Below, in pieces: positions 20,823-27,792 of a DNA stretch of 27,792 nt. Positions within the stretch are counted from its first letter, which is position 1, and the number at the start of each line of letters is the position of its first letter. A program made the translations under genes and the position numbers. The notes beneath the pieces were generated by a model, which saw nothing but the letters and a program-made list of their open reading frames with translations, did no database searches and had not been told where the DNA came from. The DNA is from a virus: IMG/VR virus record IMGVR_UViG_3300045911_000231, positions 1-27,792 of that record, one strand, 5' to 3'.

Positions 20823-22853
20823 CTAGGGGGCAACAAAGTGTCCAGGGATGTGAGCAGAGGGAATAATGATCCTAGACCGGATCAGCTTGTGAAGCATCTG
20901 CCTCGGCTTGTAGCCCTCTCTCTCCAGCCAGGCGATGATGTCCTTGCGCGACATCGGCAAGACGGCCTGAAGGCCCGACCAATCCTTGCGCGGACGGTGC
21001 GCAGGCGCAATGTCGCCGCCTTCTGGCTCTTGCTGTGGATCGGGGCACAGGTGCCATGCTTGCCCAGTCTCGGAGTGGCGCAGGAAGATTTTAGTGGACA
21101 CCAAGCCGTCGTAATCCCGCAAGCCTGCTCGCCCGCCACGCTTGACCGCCGATAGGCAAAAAGTCGGGGCGTCGTCGTCCTCGGTCTTGACTCTTTGCAA
21201 GATCATGATTGATCGTGCCCAGTTGGTTAGGTCTGAGGAGCCGATGCCAAGGTATTGCATGTCGGCGTCCGTCCAGTCCTTGCGGGCCTTGGCGTCGGAG
21301 GCAGGCTTCCCGGTGTGATGGACCCAAATCATTCCGGGGCGAGTCTTGGCCGTCTCAAGGATTTGGTTCACGCCGTTGCGGAAGAAGTCGGCCACAGTCT
21401 CAATCCTGGCAATGTCTGCGCCGACGTAAGACAGGAGGGGGTCGGCAATGACAAGATCGGGTCGATGCAGATCAATTAGTCTAGCAAGTCGCTTGAGGAA
21501 TCGCCCTCCGCTTGCGCCTGCCTCGGATAGAAAAACCATGTTAGCTCTGGCGGCTTCCCACTCGGACTCGTGAAAAGCGTGTCCCACCATGCCCTGCAAC
21601 ATCTCGCCAACGTCACCGTCGTCGTTTTCTGCTTGGATGTAGAGCGTGCGCAGCGGCCTTGCCGGAGCCAAGCCGTGGAAGTCCTTGCCTAAGGCCCAGC
21701 GCACAGCCGCCGTCAGGATGAGAGTCGATTTACCGATGCCTGACGGTCCGACAAAGAGCGCCGAGCGGGAGCGGCAGAGCCAGCGGCGTCCTAGCAAGCA
21801 ATCGGGGTCTTGATCCCAGTCCGCAATAATTAGGCGGTCGAGGTCGAGCGGTGCGGGCAGAGGGTCGGCTGTCGCTGCCTCCCACTCTGCCCAAGACGCC
21901 GCGCCGAGGGTGAGGTGCACAAGCTCTTGGCTTGACTGCCCGCGTGGGTAATCGGCCATGCGCATTGTCCTAGACGGGTCTAGGAGGCACCTGTCGGGAG
22001 GGGGCAAACCAATCCGAGCGATGTGGTCGAGTACTGCTTGTGCTCTTGCTTGAAATGTTAGCAAGTCAGGTGCGTCAAATCTGACGGCAGCGTGCAATGA
22101 CTTGCCGCCAGAGAAAACAACCGCAGAAATTGGAAGGCCACTCTTAACAATCCACGCCCACTGTTCTTGAAGTGTCCCTTGGTCCCACTCTAGCAAACCA
22201 TGACGGAATGCCGACACGCCAGCCTGCCCGACCTTGTGCGCGGGATTGATGACCACTCCAAGGCCGCAGCCTTCGCCTTTTGGCGGGAACAGTTTGATTG
22301 GGGTGTGATCGATCAGTCTTTCGGTTAGGCTTTCAAAGTTCCATGCGCTTCCCTTGCCTGCCCACGAGGGCTTGCCCTCCTCGTCAAGATGCTGCTGGCG
22401 AATGATGATTGAGTCTCCCTCCTGGAAAAGGGCGAGCACAAGAGCCAATGCGCCGCTGGGAATGATGGGCGGCAGGCTGACAGAGGCCAGAGGTGGCTCT
22501 GGCGTCCGCATTGGTGCAGGGGCAATCCTTGGCGCAGGCGGCACAAGTCCGGGGGCAGTGCGGTCCTCGAAGCGATGCAAAAATCGTCCATTCCGACACC
22601 CATTTGCTGTGGGTCTCTTTCTACCGTCGGCTGCGGCTCTTGATTTCAGTGCAGAATTAAGGGTCGCCCTGGCCTCTGACTCTCGCATTCCGTAGCTAAT
22701 GGCGGCGGGCAAAAGATCGGCAAAGACTTGTTCTGGATGTGCCCCTTTGCCGAGCCAAGAAACGGCAGCGTCATAGAGGGCTTCGTTCCGCTCGCCTTTG
22801 ACTATCTGGCCGCTGAGGAATCGGCGGACAGCTTCTGGATGGTCTTTAATCAC
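20823..22853 (-). CDS. Phage primase-helicase (AEP primase plus RecA-like helicase)
   Basis: A 676-aa fusion. Residues 1-75 look like a PriCT-type helical domain (KGERNEALYDAA..., ISYGMRESEAR). Residues 185-320 carry archaeo-eukaryotic primase signatures: an acidic LLEWD at 220-224 and SGGKSLHAAVRF at 248-259. A RecA-like ATPase begins near 360, with Walker A GPSGIGKST at 369-377 and Walker B DLVIADPLL at 466-474 (RepA-like). The product would prime and unwind phage DNA. GTG 22853 is the start, overlapping the RuvC stop as GTGA with a GGAGGAGGG ribosome-binding site. csf2 follows 41 bases later. Confidence 0.85.
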   Translation of the reverse strand: MIKDHPEAVRRFLSGQIVKGERNEALYDAAVSWLGKGAHPEQVFADLLPAAISYGMRESEARATLNSALKSRAAADGRKRPTANGCRNGRFLHRFEDRTAPGLVPPAPRIAPAPMRTPEPPLASVSLPPIIPSGALALVLALFQEGDSIIIRQQHLDEEGKPSWAGKGSAWNFESLTERLIDHTPIKLFPPKGEGCGLGVVINPAHKVGQAGVSAFRHGLLEWDQGTLQEQWAWIVKSGLPISAVVFSGGKSLHAAVRFDAPDLLTFQARAQAVLDHIARIGLPPPDRCLLDPSRTMRMADYPRGQSSQELVHLTLGAASWAEWEAATADPLPAPLDLDRLIIADWDQDPDCLLGRRWLCRSRSALFVGPSGIGKSTLILTAAVRWALGKDFHGLAPARPLRTLYIQAENDDGDVGEMLQGMVGHAFHESEWEAARANMVFLSEAGASGGRFLKRLARLIDLHRPDLVIADPLLSYVGADIARIETVADFFRNGVNQILETAKTRPGMIWVHHTGKPASDAKARKDWTDADMQYLGIGSSDLTNWARSIMILQRVKTEDDDAPTFCLSAVKRGGRAGLRDYDGLVSTKIFLRHSETGQAWHLCPDPQQEPEGGDIAPAHRPRKDWSGLQAVLPMSRKDIIAWLEREGYKPRQMLHKLIRSRIIIPSAHIPGHFVAP

Positions 22854-23347
22854 AGCCCCGCCCTCCTCCCGTATTCGGCAATAAGGGCGGCGTCAATGAG
22901 ACCATCATGCGGCGTCCGGCATCGGTCGGAAGCTCGCCAATCAGTCCCAGGCCAAAGCCGCCGTGCTACCTCCAGCGCACGGGCTTTGGTCTCGCCGCCC
23001 TTGGCCCCGGGAATCATCACTCGTTGCCAAGTCTGCGGCGTTATGCGCTCGTATCTGACTCCGTAGATGTCTAGGAGGGCACGCAGTGCGTGAAACGACC
23101 CCGCCATCGAAGTCGCTGCCTTTGCGGACTTTGACCCTCCTGGTTCTTCGATGATTGTCATGGTTTCGGATAGGCGAATCTCGTTTTTGTCCAGCCACCA
23201 AATAATCTCGCTCAAATCCACCTCATTCCCCTTGCGCGCCCGCTTGACGGGCATAGGAAGCATGGCGATGGGCGAGAGTCCTGGCGTCGCTGAGAGCAAC
23301 ACCATGCCGCCGCTGATGCCGTTGTCGATGCCGAGGTATTGTTTCAC
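22850..23347 (-). CDS. RuvC-like Holliday junction resolvase
   Basis: The 165-aa protein has the RuvC fold signature. Asp8 sits in YLGIDNGISGG, Glu67/68 in MTIIEEPGG, and Asp148 with Asp152 in PHDGLIDAALIAEY. The third and fourth acidic residues complete the metal site. A Lys-rich and Gly-rich substrate loop (IPGAKGGETKARAL) precedes them. Such phage enzymes resolve branched DNA before packaging and during replication-recombination. The start is GTG 23347, sharing GTGA with the stop of the 56-aa gene, so ribosomes likely move straight on from that gene. Confidence 0.88.
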   Translation of the reverse strand: MKQYLGIDNGISGGMVLLSATPGLSPIAMLPMPVKRARKGNEVDLSEIIWWLDKNEIRLSETMTIIEEPGGSKSAKAATSMAGSFHALRALLDIYGVRYERITPQTWQRVMIPGAKGGETKARALEVARRLWPGTDWRASDRCRTPHDGLIDAALIAEYGRRAGL

Positions 23348-23514
23348 TTTGCTCCCTTGATGAGGTTGGCTAGGTCTTTTAGCAGCCTGCCGCTAATCTC
23401 AGCCAAGGCTTGCGGCAATGCATCCTCGGTCGTCTCTTTCGAGACTGAGACCAGCGCAGCTTGGCGGCGGTCGTAGGTCTTGTTAGAGATTGTTAGGGTT
23501 ATACGCAGATTCAT
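23344..23514 (-). CDS. Small protein (56 aa) between nuclease and resolvase genes
   Basis: This frame is too short for ordinary ORF thresholds, but its ends are fixed. ATG 23514 overlaps the stop of the DUF2800 gene as ATGA and its TGA overlaps the GTG of the RuvC-like gene. The product starts MNLRITLTISNKTYDRRQ and continues with a helix ETTEDALPQALAEISGRLLKDLANLIKGAK. Strand followed by helices suggests a small dimeric or accessory protein, possibly of the recombination complex. No family is recognised. Confidence 0.7.
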   Translation of the reverse strand: MNLRITLTISNKTYDRRQAALVSVSKETTEDALPQALAEISGRLLKDLANLIKGAK

Positions 23515-24539
23515 TTTTTGACCTCCACCAAGGCGGTTGTTTGCGGGCCTTCCTCAAACGCATCTGCGAACATGCGTGCCGCTTCCTCGGAGTGAGCTTC
23601 GATGGCGTCTTTGAGCTTAGCGGCATTGACCGTGCAGCACTCAAACACCTTGGCCGTGCCAAGGCGCATGGCGATGGCGTCCAGATGCGTCCTATTGACT
23701 TGGAGTTTGCCCTTGCGGTGCTGCACCCGGAACCCCTCCGGGCACCAGTCGCCGCCAGCCTTGGCCTTGGCGTCAATCGCCTCCTCGATCTGAGAGGCAA
23801 TCTTCATTGCTTTTTTGAATGCTCCAGCGCGGGCTGGATCAGCCAGCAGAATTGCCTTGGCCTGCTCCAGATCGGCAGGCAAGGGCACAAGCGGCGCAAG
23901 CGGGGCTAGCTGCTTGGCGATGACCGAGCAAGATGCGTCCCCGGCTGGACCCTTGCGGCACCAGTCGCAGTATTCACAAGGCGTCGGCTCCACGCCGTGC
24001 CGCTGTGCCCACGCATCCCGCAGCGGCAAGACTTGCGAGGTCGCCTCATCGTAGGTCCAGTGCATCTCGATTACTTCGCCCTGATCCACGTAGATGAGCA
24101 GCGTGGTCCAAGTCTCCACGCCAAAGCGATCCATGCACCCGAGCGCATATGCCGCCATCTGGTGGTCGTAATCGCGGATCGCCCCTGTCTTGAGGTCGGC
24201 AGAGAGCTTGAGCGCCGGGACAATGGCGTCGCACGTGCCCTCGCAGACTTGCACAAAATCGGAGTCCTGCACGATGATCTTGCAATCCTGCTCACGCGAC
24301 AAGATCGGGTGGTCGCGAGCTATCTCCCTCAGCATCTCGACGCCCTTACGTGCCAATGCAAGCTCGGCCTTGGTCTGGTCAGTGTTGGCGGCTGGCTCCT
24401 CATTAGCCAACAGCGCACGGAAGAATGAGTCGATCCGCGTCCCCCGCGCAGCGGCCTCACCTGCCGCGCCATGCTCGTAGTGAAGGCACTGGCGTAGCTT
24501 GGGCAAGGAGCTTGGACGGAATATGCTTTGTGTGCTCAT
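23511..24539 (-). CDS. DUF2800 protein, Cas4/RecB-like PD-(D/E)xK nuclease
   Basis: The 342-aa product has a RecB-type nuclease motif set: Asp104 in GTCDAI, Asp115-x-Lys117 in SADLKTG, and Gln127 in HQMAAYA. Cys18, Cys188, Cys191, Cys194 and Cys204 (CEYCDWCRKG...C) could hold an iron-sulfur cluster as in Cas4 and AddB. Such DUF2800 proteins are phage exonucleases acting with Sak4-type recombinases. It starts at ATG 24539 with GAGGAG six bases upstream. Whether it also serves the csf module is unknown; Cas4 belongs to adaptation, for which no other genes are present. Confidence 0.83.
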   Translation of the reverse strand: MSTQSIFRPSSLPKLRQCLHYEHGAAGEAAARGTRIDSFFRALLANEEPAANTDQTKAELALARKGVEMLREIARDHPILSREQDCKIIVQDSDFVQVCEGTCDAIVPALKLSADLKTGAIRDYDHQMAAYALGCMDRFGVETWTTLLIYVDQGEVIEMHWTYDEATSQVLPLRDAWAQRHGVEPTPCEYCDWCRKGPAGDASCSVIAKQLAPLAPLVPLPADLEQAKAILLADPARAGAFKKAMKIASQIEEAIDAKAKAGGDWCPEGFRVQHRKGKLQVNRTHLDAIAMRLGTAKVFECCTVNAAKLKDAIEAHSEEAARMFADAFEEGPQTTALVEVKK

Positions 24540-24548
24540 GGTTGCTCC

Positions 24549-24962
24549 TCAGAAGGGGATGTTGTCGGACTCATTGACTTGGGCTTGCCGTGCGGCGTCT
24601 TTTTTCTCCAGCCACGCCGCCACACGCGGCCAAGATTTCCCTTCGTCGTCCTTTTCATGCTCGATGCGGGCCCACCCTTGGGCACCAAGGCAAAGCGCCG
24701 GCGTCACGTCCACCATCACCCCTTTCGACTTTGGGGCTTTGCCAACAGACTTGAGGAACGTATCAATCTTCCAGCCAGTCTTAGGCGAAAAGACGAGGTA
24801 ATCCTGCACTTTCCCCTGTTCGCATTCCAAATCCAGCACCAACATTTCATTGCCGGACTTGCTAACTTTTTCGGTGACATTGACCACTTCGAGCAAGTGG
24901 TCTCCTTCGGGCAACAGCTTATAGCCGCCGCCCCCTTCATCGTTGAATTGATATTGAGGCAT
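24549..24962 (-). CDS. DUF669-like phage recombination accessory protein
   Basis: A 137-aa product resembling DUF669 proteins, which lie next to Sak4-type ATPases in phages and are thought to bind single-stranded DNA. It opens MPQYQFNDEGGGGYKLLPEGDHLLEVVNV, then a five-strand OB-like pattern (LVLDLECEQ, VQDYLVFS, GVMVDVTPALCLG), and ends in a charged Pro/Glu tail with NESDNIPF, a typical ssDNA-binding-protein-like acidic end. ATG 24962 has AAAGGA upstream. The order Sak4, DUF669, DUF2800, RuvC, primase is a common phage recombination-replication block. Confidence 0.75.
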   Translation of the reverse strand: MPQYQFNDEGGGGYKLLPEGDHLLEVVNVTEKVSKSGNEMLVLDLECEQGKVQDYLVFSPKTGWKIDTFLKSVGKAPKSKGVMVDVTPALCLGAQGWARIEHEKDDEGKSWPRVAAWLEKKDAARQAQVNESDNIPF

Positions 24963-24977
24963 AATTTTCCTTTCGAT

Positions 24978-26021
24978 TTATTGGTTGAATTCCTTGATCC
25001 TCTTCCGGAACGCATTCGGGCGGGCCAAGATTTGTTTGCAGTGGTGGTCGGAGAGGTCCGATAGCTCTTGCCCTTCCTGGAGCCAGCCCCACGCCCGCAA
25101 GGCCACCACCGCTTTCTGTGCCTCGCTCAGCGTGCCGTGCAGGACATCAAAGAAGACCTGCTCATGCAGGGGAGGAACCTTTGCTGGAGCCGGGGCCACA
25201 GCCGGGGCTTGATCGACAGGCTGGGGAGCAGGCTCGGCCGCTTTAGATTCCTGCTTCGCTTCGGCCTGCTCCGGCTGTTTGGCAGGTGCTGGCTGCGCAT
25301 TGCCAAAGATCGGAGCCACCGCCGCCCACGTCATCGGGATCTCTTCGGGGATGCCTGGCACACGGCACTTGGCATCCCAAGCCGCGCACCGCTGGGTGTA
25401 AAGGACGCGCTCCTTCCCGCCCACTCCCTTCGCCCGTCCCGATTCCGCCTCCAAGACCCGTGTCTTGAAGTTGGCGAAGAGCAACGCATCGGCCCACTCC
25501 TTGATCAAAGGACTCGATTGCTTGGTCAGTTTGAGTTCATACCTATCGTAGGCTTGCATTCCGTCGGGGGGCTCATGCCGCGCCACCTTGGCGTGCGCGA
25601 TCAAGAGCACATGCACCCCGCGAGCTACTACCATGTCCAAGGTGGCCAGCCACCGCGTCATCTTCTCGGCCAAGAGCACATACCCTTTCCCATACCCGTA
25701 ATCTTCAATCGAAGACTTCTTATCCTTCTCCAGCATGTGCTCGACGGCCAACTTCTCCGCCCAATCGGCAGAGTCCACCACCAACGTCCGGTAGTCATGG
25801 CCCCCAGCGGCCACTTCCTTCACCGCCTGCTCCAATGCGGACCACGTCTTGACCGACAGGCGCGGCACGTCCAGGTGCGCGGTCCCGTCTTCAACGTCCA
25901 AAAACAGCGGGGCCGGAGCCTGCGCCGCCAGAGTCGTCTTGCCGACCGATTCTACCCCGTAGAGCACCACTCGTTGCGCACGGGGCACCGTCCCCCGGCG
26001 GACTGTTTGCAGCAGGCTCAT
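24978..26021 (-). CDS. Sak4-type RecA-like ATPase (AAA_24) with long linker and C-terminal domain
   Basis: The N-terminal part (residues 1-240) is a RecA-like ATPase with Walker A GVESVGKTTL at 22-31 and Walker B TLVVDSAD at 79-86, typical of Sak4/AAA_24 single-strand annealing or recombination proteins. A low-complexity Pro/Ala/Gln/Glu linker follows (about 245-285), then a small C-terminal helical domain (HEQVFFDVLHGTLSEAQKAV...). The linker makes the protein longer than many Sak4 proteins. ATG 26021 has AGGAGG seven bases upstream and overlaps the stop of a 15-codon leader. Confidence 0.82.
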   Translation of the reverse strand: MSLLQTVRRGTVPRAQRVVLYGVESVGKTTLAAQAPAPLFLDVEDGTAHLDVPRLSVKTWSALEQAVKEVAAGGHDYRTLVVDSADWAEKLAVEHMLEKDKKSSIEDYGYGKGYVLLAEKMTRWLATLDMVVARGVHVLLIAHAKVARHEPPDGMQAYDRYELKLTKQSSPLIKEWADALLFANFKTRVLEAESGRAKGVGGKERVLYTQRCAAWDAKCRVPGIPEEIPMTWAAVAPIFGNAQPAPAKQPEQAEAKQESKAAEPAPQPVDQAPAVAPAPAKVPPLHEQVFFDVLHGTLSEAQKAVVALRAWGWLQEGQELSDLSDHHCKQILARPNAFRKRIKEFNQ

Positions 26022-26065
26022 TGGTGGGCCTCCTGTAGATTTGTCAGCTCTGCATTTCTTTTCAT
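26018..26065 (-). CDS. 15-residue leader peptide before the Sak4 gene
   Basis: ATG 26065 is preceded by AAAGGAG and begins the frame MKRNAELTNLQEAHQ, which stops with TGA at 26018-26020 overlapping the ATG of the Sak4 gene (ATGA). The peptide region carries the AGGAGG of the next gene, so translation of the leader may open or couple it. It is short and could be coincidental, but the site, spacing and overlap are all in place. Confidence 0.45.
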   Translation of the reverse strand: MKRNAELTNLQEAHQ

Positions 26066-26122
26066 TTCTTCTCCTTTGTTATTAGTTTACGTTATGGGCC
26101 TATGGTAAAGAGATAAGGTTTT
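26022..26122 (-). other. Intergenic region between early operon and integrase
   Basis: Apart from the leader peptide, this stretch holds the AT-rich start region of the early operon. Candidate -35 (TTTACC or TTGAAA) and -10 (TAAACT) hexamers exist, but with poor spacing; I cannot name a single promoter. A quasi-palindrome around ATGGGCCTAT (26093-26102) could be an operator. No terminator follows the integrase stop that I can see. Confidence 0.4.
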
Positions 26123-27079
26123 TCAAGTGGACTCCAAGGGGCTGCCGACGCTGAGGGCGTCAGCGTGGATATAGCCCATGGTGGTCTCTAGGTTTTGATG
26201 GCCCATGGCAGCTTGGACGGCGCGGACGTTGGCACCGCGCTCCAGGAGGTGCGTGGCGTAGCCATGGCGGAGATGGTGGGGGGTCAAGGCTCCATCGATC
26301 CCGAGGCGCTGGACGGCGGCGCGGACGGCGCGCTGAATGTTGGCCTCATGCAAGTGCCAGCGCACGGTGCGGTTGTCTCGCTGATCCCAGCAGGGCTTGT
26401 GCTGCGGGAACACCCAGAACCACGTCCAGGCCCGCTCGTAGGCAGGGTATTTCTTTCCTAAAAGACCGGGCAGCTTGCAAGGGATGCCGGAGGCGTGGTC
26501 TCTCTCCCAGACTCCCCGGGCAAAGGTGATTTGCGCCCGAAGCGCCGGGATGAGGCTGCACGGGATGCTGACGACACGATCCTTGCGTCCTTTGGATTGA
26601 GCAATGACCAGGCGGCTGCCTGCAAAATCGACATCGCGGATGCGGAGTTTGAGCGGTTCTGAAACTCGCAATCCGCAGCCGTAGAGCATGTGCGTGAGCA
26701 AACGGGTGGGATAACCGCCGACGTCCTCCACACTTTCCATCAAGCGACGGGCCTCCGCTTGGGAGGGAGCGCGGCGGATGAAGGCGGGGCGCTGAGCGCG
26801 GAGGGCATCTACGTCCTTAAGCGGTTGGCGGACGACTTCTTTGAAGAAGAAGAGGATGGCATGAAACGCCTGCCGCTGCGTGGAGGCCGCGCAGTTTCCC
26901 CTGGCCATGTCGGAGAGCCAGTGTTCCAGCTTTTGCTCACGGGTCCAAGCGGCAGGCATGGTCAGCGCGGCGGCCCCAAAGCGTTTCAGCCAATGGCAAT
27001 ACGTGTGCTCGGTTTGCAGGGAGTAATGCCGCAACCGGCAACCCCCCCTCAATTTCTCTAAACCCCTCTCCATGTTCAT
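26123..27079 (-). CDS. intI: Integron-type tyrosine recombinase (IntI family)
   Basis: The 318-aa protein is a tyrosine recombinase with Arg138 (GLRVSE), Lys163 and Lys166 (SKGRKDR), His268-269 to Arg271 (HHLRHG), His294 (MGHQN) and Tyr303 (MGYIH). Between patches II and III lies a region aligning with the IntI-specific insertion: WERDHASGIPCKLPGLLG, KKYPAYERAWTWFWVFP and then VRWHLHEANIQRAV (about 191-252). It would act on folded single-strand attC sites and attI, not on classic phage att sites. ATG 27079 has AAAGGAG four bases upstream; ATG 27073 is an alternative, while a longer frame starting at 27130 lacks a site. It reads away from an attC-like element, as integron integrases do. Confidence 0.85.
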   Translation of the reverse strand: MNMERGLEKLRGGCRLRHYSLQTEHTYCHWLKRFGAAALTMPAAWTREQKLEHWLSDMARGNCAASTQRQAFHAILFFFKEVVRQPLKDVDALRAQRPAFIRRAPSQAEARRLMESVEDVGGYPTRLLTHMLYGCGLRVSEPLKLRIRDVDFAGSRLVIAQSKGRKDRVVSIPCSLIPALRAQITFARGVWERDHASGIPCKLPGLLGKKYPAYERAWTWFWVFPQHKPCWDQRDNRTVRWHLHEANIQRAVRAAVQRLGIDGALTPHHLRHGYATHLLERGANVRAVQAAMGHQNLETTMGYIHADALSVGSPLEST

Positions 27080-27130
27080 GTTGCTCCTTTGGTTATACAA
27101 CCGGTTATCTGACAGGTGTCGTGGAATCAC

Positions 27131-27324
27131 TGTTCTGCTTGACTTTTTTTTGCCGCTCCTGCACTATGCTCGCAGGCTTTGGATCGATGGGGCGCGGAGG
27201 CGTCTGTTCTCTGTCGAGTCCACGGCGGCGAGAGGAAGACGCAATCTCGCTTGAGCCGCTGGCGGGGGTCGGACCCCGCAAGCCGAACCATTCGCTGATG
27301 CAGACACAGCGCGGGCGAAAAAGA
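27131..27324 (+). other. Upstream region of the integrase, possible attI and cassette promoter
   Basis: No supported gene lies here. A TTGACT (27139-27144) followed by an eight-T tract and a TATGCT 20 bases later is an imperfect rightward promoter-like sequence, the place and direction of a cassette promoter. The rest contains no clear repeat that I can name as attI. A 94-codon rightward frame reads through into the attC-like site and ends there; it contains the Gln/Gly-rich QGGGGQQPP translation typical of attC DNA and is not a convincing gene. Confidence 0.35.
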
Positions 27325-27424
27325 GCCGAACAAGGCGGTGGAGGACAACAGCCTCCCGTTGAGTCTTTTGGTGTATTCATAGTTTTATTGGTCGGGACTC
27401 TGTGAGTCACCTTGGACGTTCGCA
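27325..27424 (+). repeat. attC-like recombination site
   Basis: The element begins GCCGAACAAGGCGGTGG and ends CACCTTGGACGTTCGCA about 100 bases later. The outer ends pair (GCCGAAC with GTTCGC, last bases diverged, as expected after cassette exchange at G/TT). Inner arms CAAG and GTG pair with CAC and CTTG across a short bulge. AACAAGGCG and TTGGACGTTCG are common ends of attC sites in environmental integrons. The orientation, R'' box nearest the integrase, is canonical. The loop part has no long stem, so the call is moderate. Confidence 0.45.
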
Positions 27425-27657
27425 GAAAGTATCTGGCCGATTGTCCTGTCGTGGGGGTCTTTATTTCCCCACGGTCTGCATTGCGGATTCCATCCAGGAG
27501 GAAGATCATCAAGTTTCAGGATCTCGTCGGCAAATATGATTTCCGGCTCGTCGTCAATTTCGTGGCGCATGGAGTATTGAGCATTGCTTATTGCTGATTC
27601 TTCATCCTCCGCGAGGATGACGGTTTCGTATTCGATATGGACTTTATAGAGTTTCAT
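27385..27657 (-). CDS. Small acidic hypothetical protein (90 aa), possible cassette gene
   Basis: ATG 27657 has AAGGAG at a good distance and is preferred over an upstream in-frame start. The product begins MKLYKVHIEYETVILAEDEESAISNAQYSMRHEIDDEPEI: strand, helix, then a strongly acidic strand, compatible with a small DpnD/PcfM-like or antitoxin-like fold. The C-terminal third is polar. The stop lies inside the attC-like element, so the gene runs opposite to the usual cassette direction. Function unknown. Confidence 0.6.
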   Translation of the reverse strand: MKLYKVHIEYETVILAEDEESAISNAQYSMRHEIDDEPEIIFADEILKLDDLPPGWNPQCRPWGNKDPHDRTIGQILSANVQGDSQSPDQ

Positions 27658-27713
27658 GGGAACGCTCCTTGTAAGAAGGTTGTTGGATTCGGGAAATTGT
27701 TTGCCGGCCTGTC

Positions 27714-27792
27714 TCACAGGAGGGTCTTTCCTTTCGAGGGGTGGCGCTGAACTTCACCTCTGACGACCGCAGCGACCTGAGCTTCGATCCGT
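27714..27792 (-). CDS. C-terminal end of an unknown gene, 5' end outside the window
   Basis: The last 25 codons on the minus strand read RIEAQVAAVVRGEVQRHPSK and a few more residues, then TGA at 27714-27716. The composition is protein-like and another gene start follows 57 bases later. With so little sequence no family can be named and chance openness cannot be excluded. Confidence 0.3.
   Translation of the reverse strand, partial: RIEAQVAAVVRGEVQRHPSKGKTLL

Noticed and set aside
27121-27405. 94-codon rightward frame upstream of the attC-like site
   Set aside because: It ends within the attC-like DNA and its Gln/Gly-rich part is a translation of that site; no ribosome-binding site was found.

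Overview
The window is the left-facing part of a temperate, siphovirus-like phage or prophage. Nearly every gene is on the minus strand, so the biological order runs from right to left. An integron-type tyrosine recombinase and an attC-like site lie at the right edge. The host cannot be read with certainty. The GC-rich genes, the IntI-type integrase and an attC-like element ending in a TTGGACGTTCG-type box would suit Verrucomicrobiota or a similar Gram-negative bacterium, but this is a weak inference.

Right edge (26123-27792): an IntI-family integrase reads leftward. An attC-like element, a small acidic protein gene and the tail of a further gene lie to its right. This is the geometry of an integron head.

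Early operon (26065 down to 17575): a 15-codon leader peptide, a Sak4-type recombination ATPase, a DUF669 protein, a DUF2800 Cas4-like nuclease, a 56-aa protein, a RuvC-like resolvase and a primase-helicase. These are followed without a break by csf2 (Cas7), csf1 (Cas8-like), csf3 (Cas5) and a CysH-like PP-loop protein. The last four genes form a type IV, most IV-B-like, CRISPR effector module inside a phage replication operon. No CRISPR array, adaptation genes, Cas6, DinG or separate small subunit are visible. Csf2 carries about 125 extra helical residues at its N-terminus, which could be a built-in small subunit. This is the most interesting item in the window.

Small-gene block (17457 down to 14996): its own promoter drives about eight short unknown genes, among them a ribbon-helix-helix-like protein and a CxxC protein. 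The block ends in a 5'-truncated DNA methyltransferase remnant.

Control region (13410-14995): a divergent, mostly non-coding region. It holds ten GTGACGC repeats, a C7/G8 hairpin, a rightward 85-aa regulator-like gene with a terminator, a promoter-terminator pair predicting a ~72-nt small RNA, and a further terminator. An exact 18-base promoter element is shared with the small-gene promoter 3.3 kb away.

Late operon (13348 down to 1, running off the edge): a promoter with two operator-like palindromes, then terminase small subunit (Nu1-like), terminase large subunit (GpA family), an HTH protein, a DUF3102-like protein, a small joining protein, lambda-type portal, a prohead protease-capsid fusion, head-tail connectors (FII-, Z- and U-like), tail proteins, tape measure and three further tail-region proteins. 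Most neighbours overlap as ATGA, as in a tightly coupled morphogenesis operon. No lysis genes are inside the window.
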